From: JAAFIP01 sp043747295
GTDB taxonomy: Bacteria > Pseudomonadota > Gammaproteobacteria > Burkholderiales > Burkholderiaceae_C
Assembly: GCA_043747295.1 (NCBI GenBank)
Contig: JAYTPK010000052.1
Span: 1 to 64,000, forward strand
DNA: 64,000 bases
Direction: 5' to 3'
In this document: positions 7,916-15,593 of the stretch, in pieces
Position numbering within the stretch: position 1 is the stretch's first letter
Layout of the letters: every line of letters begins with the position of its first letter
Program-made: the position numbers and the translations under genes
Notes under the pieces: model-generated
The model's input: only the letters and a program-made list of their open reading frames with translations
Told to the model about the DNA's origin: nothing
Databases searched by the model: none

Positions 7916-8518
7916 TTATCTCGGTTTGCTGAGCTGGTACTGCAGCTGCGCCTTCGCCTCAGCCCACTCCCCCGCGCGCATGCTGTACATCACAGTGTCA
8001 CGGATGGTGCCGTCGCGGCGCATGGCGTGGCCGCGGATGACGCCGTCTTTTTGCGCGCCCAAGCGTTCGATGGCTTTTTGGCTGGCGAAGTTAAAGTTGT
8101 CAGTGCGCCAGCCTACGACGCCGCATTGCAGTGTTTCAAAAGCGTGCGTCATCAGCATGAGTTTGCAAGTGCTGTTGACATGGCTGCGTTGCACGCTTTT
8201 TGCATACCAGGTGTAGCCAATTTCTACCCGTTTGACGGTGGGCAAAACGTCGTGGTAGCTGCTGGAGCCCAGCACTTTGTTGGTAGCTTCATCGATAACT
8301 GCGAAGGCAAAGCGATTGCCGTCGTCGCGCATCTTCAGTGCGTCTTCAATATATTTTTTGGTGTTCTCAGGTTCGGGCACCGAGGTGATGCGCAGCTTCC
8401 ATAGCTCGCCGTCTTGTGCAGCATCGCGCAAACCTGCCTCATGTGCGAGTGCAAGAGGTTCTAAGCGCAGGCCGCGCAACGACAGGGTAACTGGGGCAAC
8501 AAAAGTCATGCTCATCAT
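7916..8518 (-). CDS. GNAT-family N-acetyltransferase (RimJ/RimL-like)
   Basis: A 200-residue single-domain GNAT protein. The order of motifs fits RimJ/RimL-type enzymes: L-S-L-R-G-L-R-L-E-P-L at the start, F-A-F-A-V-I-D and V-L-G-S-S-S-Y near residue 80, E-I-G-Y-T-W-Y (motif A entry) near residue 97, and the acetyl-CoA-side A-S-Q-K-A-I-E-R-L-G-A near residue 147 with G-V-I-R-G-H-A. The canonical pyrophosphate loop (Q/RxxGxG/A) is degenerate (S-V-Q-R-S-H-V-N-S-T). The start overlaps the preceding gene by four bases (ATGA) and the stop lies 3 bp from the VWA gene, so it is translationally coupled within the MoxR operon. The substrate is unknown. Confidence 0.82.
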   Translation of the reverse strand: MMSMTFVAPVTLSLRGLRLEPLALAHEAGLRDAAQDGELWKLRITSVPEPENTKKYIEDALKMRDDGNRFAFAVIDEATNKVLGSSSYHDVLPTVKRVEIGYTWYAKSVQRSHVNSTCKLMLMTHAFETLQCGVVGWRTDNFNFASQKAIERLGAQKDGVIRGHAMRRDGTIRDTVMYSMRAGEWAEAKAQLQYQLSKPR

Positions 8519-8742
8519 TCATCGCCATTCTTTTCAGGATAGACCTTTGCGCGCACATAGCGGGCTAGCTGCAATCCTGCCCCGCCGCCTAGGCCGCACA
8601 GCAATATGCCGCCAATACTCGCGCCGCCGTAGCCTTGCGCAAAAATATCCATGCCAAAGGCGCGGGCTACAAACATGCCTGCTAAGCCGCCGCCTACAAA
8701 GCCCATGGCATCGGTGATGCCTTGCATGAGTAATTTATTCAT
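8515..8742 (-). CDS. Small glycine-rich membrane protein
   Basis: A 75-residue protein, not recognised. Two hydrophobic glycine-rich segments (about residues 9-30 and 38-60, the latter with G-G-A-S-I-G-G-I-L-L-C-G-L-G-G-G-A-G) look like a paired transmembrane hairpin. The C-terminus is charged and ends K-N-G-D-E. It lies 22 bp downstream of the MoxR ATPase and overlaps the GNAT start by four bases, so it is certainly in the operon. Its role may be to tether the MoxR/VWA system to the membrane, but that is inference. Confidence 0.65.
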   Translation of the reverse strand: MNKLLMQGITDAMGFVGGGLAGMFVARAFGMDIFAQGYGGASIGGILLCGLGGGAGLQLARYVRAKVYPEKNGDE

Positions 8743-8764
8743 GGTGATTCCTTAACGATCTTTA

Positions 8765-9619
8765 TTAACGGTTATTGCGCTGCATAAACACCAGCTTTTC
8801 AAACAGTGTGACGTCTTGCTCGTTTTTCAGCAGTGCGCCTACCAGTGGGGGCACCGACACTTTGTTGTCAGCGTTCTGCAGGGCTTCTAGCGGTATGTCT
8901 TCGGCCATCAGCAGCTTGAGCCAGTCCAACAGCTCAGAGGTGGAAGGCTTCTTTTTAATGCCAGGCAGATTGCGCACGTCATAAAAAGTTTTCATTGCAG
9001 CAGTCAGCAGCTCTTTTTTCAAGCCCGGAAAGTGCACGTCCACAATTTGCTGCATCGTCTCGGCATCTGGAAACTTGATGTAGTGAAAAAAGCAGCGGCG
9101 CAAAAATGCATCGGGCAATTCTTTTTCGTTGTTAGAGGTGATAAACACCAGTGGGCGGTTTTTGGCTTTCACTAGCTCGCGGGTTTCGTAGCAATAAAAC
9201 TCCATGCGGTCCAGCTCGCGCAGCAGGTCGTTTGGAAATTCAATGTCGGCTTTGTCGATCTCGTCAATCAGCAGCGCAATCGGCTCGTCAGCCGTAAACG
9301 CCTGCCACAGCACGCCTTTGACGATGTAGTTGTTAATGTCTTTGACCTTCTCGCCGCCGTCCACGGTGGACAGTTGTGAATCGCGCAGGCGGCTGACTGC
9401 GTCGTATTCATACAAGCCTTGTTGCGCCTTGGTGGTGCTTTTAATGTGCCATTGCAGCAGCGGCATGCCCAGGGCTTGGGCTACTTCTTCAGCCAGCATG
9501 GTTTTGCCGGTGCCAGGCTCGCCTTTGACTAGCAAGGGGCGCTTGAGGGTGATGGCAGCGTTGACGGCCAGCATCAGGTCTTGGGTGGCGACGTAGTTTT
9601 GGGAACCTTGAAATTTCAT
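8765..9619 (-). CDS. MoxR-family AAA+ ATPase
   Basis: A 284-residue AAA+ protein of the MoxR type. Walker A is G-E-P-G-T-G-K-T near residue 37. Walker B is L-L-I-D-E-I-D-K-A-D near residue 116. Sensor 1 is V-F-I-T-S-N-N near residue 154, followed by the arginine finger region L-P-D-A-F-L-R-R-C-F. Known MoxR proteins couple ATP hydrolysis to maturation or metal loading of a client, with a VWA protein as adaptor; that adaptor is the last gene of this operon. No obvious client enzyme is adjacent. Confidence 0.92.
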   Translation of the reverse strand: MKFQGSQNYVATQDLMLAVNAAITLKRPLLVKGEPGTGKTMLAEEVAQALGMPLLQWHIKSTTKAQQGLYEYDAVSRLRDSQLSTVDGGEKVKDINNYIVKGVLWQAFTADEPIALLIDEIDKADIEFPNDLLRELDRMEFYCYETRELVKAKNRPLVFITSNNEKELPDAFLRRCFFHYIKFPDAETMQQIVDVHFPGLKKELLTAAMKTFYDVRNLPGIKKKPSTSELLDWLKLLMAEDIPLEALQNADNKVSVPPLVGALLKNEQDVTLFEKLVFMQRNNR

Positions 9620-9810
9620 AAAGATCGTGTGCTTGGGGCAAAAGTGAAGGACTGAATAAGAAGGGATGATGGAGGGATGATGAAGGGATGTGCGCGGGAT
9701 TTAGGCCTTACTGGGGCAATAGCTAGGGTTTGGCCGGATATAATCAAAGGTTGATAGCAGGCCGGTTTTTTGTCCTCGGCGTCTGCGCCTACCCACATTC
9801 TGTACGCAAA

Positions 9811-10497
9811 ATGAACAAGTTGCTCTCCTCGGTATTTGCTTTTATTGTCGCTTCTGTGACCACCACCTCCTTTGCCCAAGAAACTAAAGGCAACCCTGAT
9901 GCCGGCAAAAACAAAGCCGCCCAGTGTATTGGCTGCCACGGCATTAAGGGCTACCAAGCCAGCTTTCCAGAGGTATACCGCGTGCCGATGATCTCTGGCC
10001 AAGGTGCTAAATACATCAGCAACGCGCTGTTAGCCTACCAAAAAGGCGAGCGTAAACACCCCACCATGGGCGCGATAGCCGCACCTTTGACTGAACAAGA
10101 CATGGCTGATTTGGCTGCCTACTACAGCCTGCACGGCAAAGTAGAAGGCGCGACCTTGCCTGAGAAAGCTACCGTTGAGCCTAGCGCAGCTGTAGCAGCG
10201 TTATTGACCAAGGGTGCTTGCGTGTCTTGCCACGGTGCTAACTTTGCCAAGCCCATTGACCCCAGCTACCCCAAAATCGCAGGCCAACACGCTGACTACC
10301 TGACCGTGGCGCTGAAAGCCTACAAAACCGAAAACAACGCCAAAGTGGGCCGCGCTAACGGTGTCATGGGCGGTATTGCAAAGCAGTTCAGCAATGCTGA
10401 GATGAAAGAGCTGGCCAAATACATTGCCTCGCTCGACGGTGATTTAAAGGTTGTGCCTCAGTCTAAATTTCGTATTACCACGGCTTCGGCTAAGTAA
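9811..10497 (+). CDS. Diheme cytochrome c (cytochrome c4-like)
   Basis: 228 residues from ATG at 9811; the open frame extends upstream, but only this start gives a clean signal peptide (M-N-K-L-L-S-S-V-F ... T-S-F-A-Q-E). The mature protein has two cytochrome c domains with heme-attachment motifs C-I-G-C-H near residue 45 and C-V-S-C-H near residue 141. Candidate distal methionines lie in H-P-T-M-G-A and N-G-V-M-G-G. The length and two-domain symmetry fit cytochrome c4, a periplasmic electron carrier to terminal oxidases. A strong terminator follows. Confidence 0.9.
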   Translation: MNKLLSSVFAFIVASVTTTSFAQETKGNPDAGKNKAAQCIGCHGIKGYQASFPEVYRVPMISGQGAKYISNALLAYQKGERKHPTMGAIAAPLTEQDMADLAAYYSLHGKVEGATLPEKATVEPSAAVAALLTKGACVSCHGANFAKPIDPSYPKIAGQHADYLTVALKAYKTENNAKVGRANGVMGGIAKQFSNAEMKELAKYIASLDGDLKVVPQSKFRITTASAK

Positions 10498-10524
10498 GCT
10501 GGCGCTGCATCGCAAGTTTATTTC

Positions 10525-10572
10525 ACTATCAAATTAATAGCTATATATGTAATAGATACTTGGACTACAAGC
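10525..10572 (-). repeat. Interspersed AT-rich element, copy 3
   Basis: A minus-strand copy, 28 bp after the cytochrome stop and just before its terminator, so it lies in the transcribed 3' region. Confidence 0.88.
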
Positions 10573-10585
10573 TAATTTGACTCCT

Positions 10586-10610
10586 AAAAGCTGCTGTGGC
10601 AGCTTTTTTT
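10586..10610 (+). terminator. Rho-independent terminator after cytochrome c gene
   Basis: AAAAGCTGC-TGTG-GCAGCTTTT forms a perfect 9-bp stem with a 4-nt loop, followed by a T run. Confidence 0.9.
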
Positions 10611-10689
10611 ACGCCCAAATTTGCTCGCAGCGGTAACAACTTGGGTAATATGGCGGTGAAACCAACCTTCAAAAAACCAGGAGCCTGCT

Positions 10690-11307
10690 ATGCCCGTGAT
10701 TGTTGTTGCCAACCCCAAGGGTGGCGTAGGTAAATCCACCATCGCTACCAACATTGCGGGCTATTTGGCCTCAAAGGGCCATCAAGTGATGCTGGGTGAT
10801 GCTGACCGCCAGCAGTCGTCCAAGCTGTGGCTGGGCCTGCGCCCACCGGCTGCCCGGCCTATTCTCGGTTGGGACGTAGGCTCTGACGAGATCGTCAAGC
10901 CGCCCAAAGGCACCACCCATGTGGTGCTAGACACCCCCGGCGGCCTGCATGGCAAGCGTTTTAACGAAGTGATGAAGCTGGCTGACAAGGTGGTGGTGCC
11001 ATTGCAGCCCAGTGTGTTTGATATTTTTGCCACGCGCCAGTTTTTAGACCAGCTGGCCGAGCACCGCAAGGCTGGCAAAGTGCAGGTGGGCCTAGTCGGC
11101 ATGCGGGTGGACGGGCGCACGCTGTCGGCGGATAAATTACAAGGCTTCATGGACGGGCTAGGTCTGCCCGTGCTGGCCATGCTGCGCGATACGCAAAACT
11201 ATATTCATCTGGCCGCTCGCGGCCTGACGGTGTTTGACGTGGCTCCCAGCCGCGTAGAAAAAGACTTGGAGCAGTGGCGCACGCTGTGCAAATGGCTTAC
11301 GGCCTGA
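10690..11307 (+). CDS. Orphan ParA-family ATPase
   Basis: A 205-residue deviant-Walker ATPase. Walker A is N-P-K-G-G-V-G-K-S-T at residue 8 (signature lysine K-G-G). Walker A' is L-G-D-A-D-R-Q-Q-S at residue 35. Walker B is V-V-L-D-T-P-G-G near residue 78. The compact size without an N-terminal DNA-binding extension fits orphan ParA/MinD relatives that position protein cargo (for example PpfA- or ParC-like) rather than chromosomal ParA. No parB or parS is nearby. A good ribosome site (CCAGGAG) precedes the ATG. Confidence 0.88.
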   Translation: MPVIVVANPKGGVGKSTIATNIAGYLASKGHQVMLGDADRQQSSKLWLGLRPPAARPILGWDVGSDEIVKPPKGTTHVVLDTPGGLHGKRFNEVMKLADKVVVPLQPSVFDIFATRQFLDQLAEHRKAGKVQVGLVGMRVDGRTLSADKLQGFMDGLGLPVLAMLRDTQNYIHLAARGLTVFDVAPSRVEKDLEQWRTLCKWLTA

Positions 11308-11314
11308 ACACAAG

Positions 11315-11348
11315 CCCTGTACCTGGCCCTGTACCTGGCCCTGTGCCT
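11315..11348. repeat. 12-bp tandem repeat
   Basis: Nearly three copies of CCCTGTACCTGG lie directly after the parA-like stop. A short GGGG-TCATGT-CCCC hairpin follows at about 11371-11386. Confidence 0.8.
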
Positions 11349-11424
11349 AGCCGCTGCGCCTAGCTTCGGGGTCATGTCCCCGCGCTGACAAGGCGCACAC
11401 AACAGCCCACGGCACAATACGGGC

Positions 11425-11883
11425 ATGAAAATCTTTGACACCCTAGACCAACTGGCCGCAATGGCAGGCCAAGTGGTGGCCACCAGCGGCTGGACGACCA
11501 TCACCCAACAGCAAATCCAGCAGTTTGCCGATGCCACTGGCGACCAGCAGTGGATCCATACCGACCCGGTGCGCGCCCACGCCGGGCCGTTTGGCAGCAC
11601 GATTGCGCATGGTTTTTTAACCTTGTCGTTGATCCCGAAGTTTTTTGACGAATGCTTGGACGTGAAGCAGTCGCGCATGGGGGTGAATTACGGGCTCAAC
11701 AAAGTGCGCTTTATATCCCCCGTGCCCGTGGACAGCCGTTTGCGCGGCCAGCTGAAGTTGCTCAGCAGCTCACCGATTGAACCTGCGGGCGCAGTGCAGA
11801 TGGTGTGGGAAGTCACGGTGGAGCGCGAGGGCAGTGACAAGCCGGTGTGTGTAGCTGAGTCGATTGTGCGGCGGTATGTGTAG
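11425..11883 (+). CDS. MaoC-family (R)-specific enoyl-CoA hydratase
   Basis: A 152-residue hot-dog-fold protein. The hydratase signature is present: F-A-D-A-T-G-D-Q-Q-W-I-H near residue 37 (catalytic Asp and His), then the R-A-H-A-G-P-F-G-S-T-I-A-H-G-F substrate loop and N-Y-G-L-N-K-V-R-F near residue 90. These proteins hydrate trans-2-enoyl-CoA to (R)-3-hydroxyacyl-CoA, supplying polyhydroxyalkanoate or fatty-acid pathways. It stands alone between parA and a convergent gene. Confidence 0.9.
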   Translation: MKIFDTLDQLAAMAGQVVATSGWTTITQQQIQQFADATGDQQWIHTDPVRAHAGPFGSTIAHGFLTLSLIPKFFDECLDVKQSRMGVNYGLNKVRFISPVPVDSRLRGQLKLLSSSPIEPAGAVQMVWEVTVEREGSDKPVCVAESIVRRYV

Positions 11884-11889
11884 ATTGGT

Positions 11890-11936
11890 CTGTAGTCCAA
11901 GCATTTATTACATATGTAGCTACAAAAATAATAGCA
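11890..11936 (+). repeat. Interspersed AT-rich element, copy 4
   Basis: Fills nearly the entire gap between two convergent genes: 7 bp from the MaoC stop and 5 bp from the stop of the next gene. Confidence 0.9.
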
Positions 11937-11940
11937 ATTA

Positions 11941-12315
11941 CTAAATATCGGCCAACTGCTGCGCTGGCATCCATTGCTTAAAACACGATAGCAATTGGTT
12001 AATGCGCAAAGCTGCTTCAGTTTGGCTGCGCAGCTTTGAAATGGTTTGGTACATATCGCTGCGTATCATCCACAGCTCGTGGGCAGAGCGTGCTGCGCGG
12101 ATTTTGTATTTCAGGCGTTCTGACTCGATGCCGGGCAGGTCGTGCAAGGCATCTTCCATTTGCAGCTTGATCTCAGGCAGGGGCATCTTGCCCCGTGCTC
12201 TGGCGCGGGCGACTTGTGCATCTGCGCGGTCCACAGCACTAGTGAAGGATGTGCCCGTGCTACGGCTAGAGTTCATAAACGGAATTCCCGGAATTATTTT
12301 CATGGCGTTCATCAT
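11941..12315 (-). CDS. Hypothetical helical cytoplasmic protein
   Basis: 124 residues from ATG at 12315, chosen because AAGGAG lies 8 bp upstream; the open frame runs 15 codons further. Not recognised. No signal peptide or membrane segment is visible. Residues 30-124 are strongly helix-prone and charged (D-R-A-D-A-Q-V-A-R-A-R-A-R-G-K, E-S-E-R-L-K-Y-K-I-R-A-A-R-S), and the segment near residue 80 contains H-E-L-W-M-I-R-S-D-M-Y. It is preceded by about 160 bp with no other feature that I see. Confidence 0.6.
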   Translation of the reverse strand: MMNAMKIIPGIPFMNSSRSTGTSFTSAVDRADAQVARARARGKMPLPEIKLQMEDALHDLPGIESERLKYKIRAARSAHELWMIRSDMYQTISKLRSQTEAALRINQLLSCFKQWMPAQQLADI

Positions 12316-12524
12316 CAAATCAGTCTCCTTTTGCCTTGTGGGCATGTCAGGTGTGCGCAACCGAGGATTTTCGCAAGCGCTTTTGTGATGAGATAAAGTT
12401 TAAGTTAGGGCATCGAACAAAGTTAGGTTTTAGCCTCTACATGCGCGCTCACTAAGTCGCAAAAAGCGCTTTTGCATCTGAAAAATGTGATGAATTACCC
12501 AGTTTCTCCCGTTTGGGCTATGGC

Positions 12525-12761
12525 TTAGCCTGAAGGCGTGGCTGCAGGGCTAGGCAGGCTTTGGCGCGCCAGCGCAATGCACTGGGCTAGCACGGCAGGG
12601 CTACCGATTTGGTTAGCCAGCAACAAAACCAGCTTGGCGTGCAGCAAAGCCGACTGCTGCTCTGTGAGGCCCGTATGGGCGTCAAGCAGTGTTTCATAAA
12701 AGCCGTCGGCATCAACGAACTGGTTGGTTAGCACGGCGCTGTGGCTGGGGTGGCTGCTCAT
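12525..12761 (-). CDS. DUF2783 protein
   Basis: A 78-residue protein of the DUF2783 type, recognised by L-D-A-H-T-G-L-T-E near residue 26 and A-K-L-V-L-L-L-A-N-Q-I-G near residue 43. This family typically accompanies FAD-dependent aromatic monooxygenases. Its start overlaps the monooxygenase stop by four bases (ATGA), so the two are translationally coupled. It may help folding or regulate the hydroxylase, but its function is not established. Confidence 0.8.
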   Translation of the reverse strand: MSSHPSHSAVLTNQFVDADGFYETLLDAHTGLTEQQSALLHAKLVLLLANQIGSPAVLAQCIALARQSLPSPAATPSG

Positions 12762-14689
12762 GCTGCTTTACCGGCAATGGGGCTGGGCACGCTGGCATGC
12801 GTGCCTGCATAGCGCGCAAGGGCCTGCACTAAGCTGGCGTCCAGCGTGTTGCCACGCGCGGCCAGGTAGCTGTCGGGCCGCAGCAAGGCCCATTGGCATA
12901 TGTTGTGGCTGCGGCTCGTTGTGCGGGAGTTTGGTGTGCGGGAGTTTGGTGTGCCCGGCATGGCTGCACTGGCAGTGGCGATGGCTATGGGCAGGGCGCA
13001 GGCTTGGCGCAGTTGCTGGTGGGGGTCTAGCACGGTCTCGCGCACTGCGGCTAGCGGGTGTGGCGGGTGTGACAGTGCTCCAGACACCACTACCGCCCGA
13101 ACTATCGACCCTGTGTTGCACAACTGGTGAATGCGCTGCAGCGTGTGGGTGCTAACTTGCGCATGCTTGTTGGCTTGACTGTCACCCCACACCAGCAACA
13201 ACGCGTGGCTGCCAGCCCAGCGCAGCAGGTCGTTTAAACAAGCGGCGCTGCCATCGGCCCATTGAAAGGCCACGTTTTGCACCGAAAAGCTGTACCCTAG
13301 CGCAGCGTCTGCCAAAGGAGATGCGCTGTAGGGGTTGGCCACGGCCATGCGGCCGGTGTTCACCAAGCTGCGGGCAAAGGGGTGCAGCTTGGCTAAATCA
13401 ATAGTGGCTTGGCGCAGCAGGCGCTCCACACCGTCAGCGGGGCGCAAAAAGCGGGCTGTGCGGTTGGTGACTAGTACGTTGGTAGTGGCGGCCTCGTGCC
13501 GCTCGGCGTGGTAGCTGGCCAGTAGCTGCGGCGCAGCCTGACCTTGCACCACAGCGGCCAGCTTCCAGGCCAGGTTGTCTGCGTCGGCTATGCCCGTGTT
13601 ACCGCCGCGTGCGCCAAACGGGCTGACCACTTTGGCGCTGTCGCCAATGAAGAACACTTGGCTAGCTTGGGGCGCGGGGGCCAAACGCACGCTCATCACA
13701 TCCACGCATTCGCTGCGGTAGGCATACGGCCCGACCCAGACGATGTCGACTTTGGTATCTTTGCCGAACTGCTTAGCCAAGCGCTCGCGCACCACGTCTT
13801 CACGGCTGACATATTCGGGGTCTGCATCAGGGGCCATTTGGTAGTCGATGCGCCACACATCGTCGGCCATCAGATGCTGCCACACGGCGCGGTTATCGTT
13901 AAATGGCGCTTCGATCCAGGTGTGCCGCTCAGTCGGTGGGCGGGTGTTAAAGCGCACATCGGCAATGCACCAGCGGTCGTCACCTTTTTTGGCCGTTACG
14001 CCTACGTTAAGCCATTGCCTAAAAGGGCTTTTTGATCCTGTAGCGTCGATTACATAATCGGCAGTAGCCCTGTATTCGCCAGCTGGAGTAGCTATAGAAA
14101 ATGTAGCTTTGCCCTGCGCGTTGGTAAATTGGGTGACGCGGTTGTTCCAGCGTATTTGCGCATGGTTAAGCTGAGTTATGCGGTCGACTAAAAACGCCTC
14201 GTTATAAAACTGCTGAATATTCATGAAAGCAGGCTGCTGGCTGAGGTTGAAATTGTTTTGCGCTTTCAGATCAAAGTGGTACACCTCATCGTTGCCTGCA
14301 AACGTGCGGCCCACGCTCCACTGCACACCTTTGTTTTTGATGCGCTGGTAAATGCCCAGCTTGTCAAAAATCTCCAGCGACTTTTGGGTGTAGCAAATAC
14401 CCCGGCTCGACGCACCCTTCACACCCACGGTGTTGTCTTCATCCAGTAGCACGCAGTCCACACCCAGTTGCGCTAGCGAACACGCCAGCGTCAGACCAGT
14501 GATGCCACCACCGACAATCAAAATACGGTGATGCTCGATGGCACCTGTGTGCACAGCATCGGGCACTACTGCGGCATATTCAGGCAGCACATAGCCTGTG
14601 CCTTGGCTGAACTGGTAGTCATTGGTCACGCCAGTGTCGGCGTAGCCAGGCGCGGTGCTGTCTGGTGGGTTGTAGGGGTGGTTTAACAT
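12758..14689 (-). CDS. FAD-dependent aromatic-ring monooxygenase (MhpA/PheA-like)
   Basis: A 643-residue group A flavoprotein hydroxylase. The Rossmann dinucleotide fold reads I-L-I-V-G-G-G-I-T-G-L near residue 56. The second FAD motif is F-F-I-G-D-S-A-K-V-V-S-P-F-G-A-R-G-G-N near residue 345, followed by G-I-A-D-A-D-N-L-A-W-K-L. A thioredoxin-like C-terminal domain ends the chain. These enzymes use NAD(P)H and O2 to hydroxylate phenolic or related aromatic acids. The VOC protein upstream (possible ring-cleavage or binding partner) and DUF2783 downstream suggest an aromatic catabolic unit, but no substrate-defining gene is present. A 15-bp direct duplication (12921-12950) duplicates T-P-N-S-R in the C-terminal domain. 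Confidence 0.85.
   Translation of the reverse strand: MLNHPYNPPDSTAPGYADTGVTNDYQFSQGTGYVLPEYAAVVPDAVHTGAIEHHRILIVGGGITGLTLACSLAQLGVDCVLLDEDNTVGVKGASSRGICYTQKSLEIFDKLGIYQRIKNKGVQWSVGRTFAGNDEVYHFDLKAQNNFNLSQQPAFMNIQQFYNEAFLVDRITQLNHAQIRWNNRVTQFTNAQGKATFSIATPAGEYRATADYVIDATGSKSPFRQWLNVGVTAKKGDDRWCIADVRFNTRPPTERHTWIEAPFNDNRAVWQHLMADDVWRIDYQMAPDADPEYVSREDVVRERLAKQFGKDTKVDIVWVGPYAYRSECVDVMSVRLAPAPQASQVFFIGDSAKVVSPFGARGGNTGIADADNLAWKLAAVVQGQAAPQLLASYHAERHEAATTNVLVTNRTARFLRPADGVERLLRQATIDLAKLHPFARSLVNTGRMAVANPYSASPLADAALGYSFSVQNVAFQWADGSAACLNDLLRWAGSHALLLVWGDSQANKHAQVSTHTLQRIHQLCNTGSIVRAVVVSGALSHPPHPLAAVRETVLDPHQQLRQACALPIAIATASAAMPGTPNSRTPNSRTTSRSHNICQWALLRPDSYLAARGNTLDASLVQALARYAGTHASVPSPIAGKAA
12921..12950. 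repeat. 15-bp tandem duplication in monooxygenase gene
   Basis: Two exact copies of GTGCGGGAGTTTGGT, giving T-P-N-S-R twice in frame on the minus strand. Confidence 0.85.
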
Positions 14690-14710
14690 GGTATTTACTA
14701 ACTAATTAGG

Positions 14711-14772
14711 CTGGTAGTCCAAGTATTTATTGCCTATGTAGCTATTATTTTTGTAGCTACTATTTTTGTAGC
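14711..14772 (+). repeat. Interspersed AT-rich element, copy 5 (extended, overlaps a gene end)
   Basis: Starts with TAGTCCAAGTATTTATT. The hairpin half is partly duplicated (two GTAGCTA-like blocks), making it longer than other copies. It supplies the last codons and the stop of the VOC gene. Confidence 0.85.
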
Positions 14773-15330
14773 GCGCTCGGCGCGCCACACCTTTTTGCGT
14801 GCTGTCCATTCGGCTAGGCGTGCGTGGGCGGTTTTGCTCTCTTGCAGCATTTGAAATTCATCGGCTAACTGCGCTGTTAATTCCAGCCGAATACCATTAG
14901 GGTCAAAAAAGTAAATACTTTTAAAAATGTGGTGGTCCGTGACGCCCAGCACCTCAATGCCGTGGGCCTGCAGCCGTGCTTTGGTGTCGACCAGTTCTTG
15001 CACCGTGTTGACCCGAAAGCTGATGTGGTTGACCCACTTGGGGGTGTTGGGGCTGGGCAGCGCAGCTTGGTCATCGCCCAAGTCAAAGAAGGCTATAAAA
15101 CTGCCGTCTTGCAGCCTGAAGAAAAAGTGCATGTACGGGCAATACTCCCCCGTGCTGGGCACGATGTCACTTTGGATGATGTGGTACATAGGCAAGCCCA
15201 AAATGTCTTCATAAAACACGCGGGTTTCTTCCGCGTCTTTGGCGCGGTAGGCGTAATGGTGCAGTTGTTGCACCTTTGCGGGTGGCGGTAAGCTAGCGGT
15301 GGCTACGGACGGCATAGGCAGGGCAGACAT
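14734..15330 (-). CDS. VOC-family (glyoxalase/extradiol dioxygenase-like) protein
   Basis: 198 residues from ATG at 15330, which has GGAG 6 bp upstream. It contains two betaalphabeta-beta-beta VOC modules: H-H-Y-A-Y-R-A-K-D near residue 24 (first metal His), H-F-F-F-R near residue 68, V-N-H-I-S-F-R-V near residue 100, and Y-F-F-D-P-N-G-I-R-L-E-L near residue 141 (metal Glu). This is compatible with a 2-His-1-Glu metal site of glyoxalase I or type I extradiol dioxygenases. It lies upstream of the aromatic monooxygenase on the same strand. The final residues, A-T-K-I-V-A-T-K-I-I-A-T, are encoded by the interspersed element, so the native C-terminus appears to have been replaced. Confidence 0.82.
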   Translation of the reverse strand: MSALPMPSVATASLPPPAKVQQLHHYAYRAKDAEETRVFYEDILGLPMYHIIQSDIVPSTGEYCPYMHFFFRLQDGSFIAFFDLGDDQAALPSPNTPKWVNHISFRVNTVQELVDTKARLQAHGIEVLGVTDHHIFKSIYFFDPNGIRLELTAQLADEFQMLQESKTAHARLAEWTARKKVWRAERATKIVATKIIAT

Positions 15331-15593
15331 GGTAATCTCCAACAGTTTCACTAATCATAATGCATTTACCTAAACGTAATTATTAGGGTAATTTAATTCT
15401 TGCAAAACTTGAGCCCTTGAGGGTGCTGAATCTAAGAAATGTCGTTTTGCAAACGGCGCGGCATACTAAAAATTAAAAAACCCATAAAAAATCACTAGAG
15501 GACTGCTCAAGTACTACCTAGATCAATGATCGTTAGCTGGTTTTATGTGAAAATTGAGTGGAGTTACTAAAAGTAAAGTTTGTTAATTTTTAA

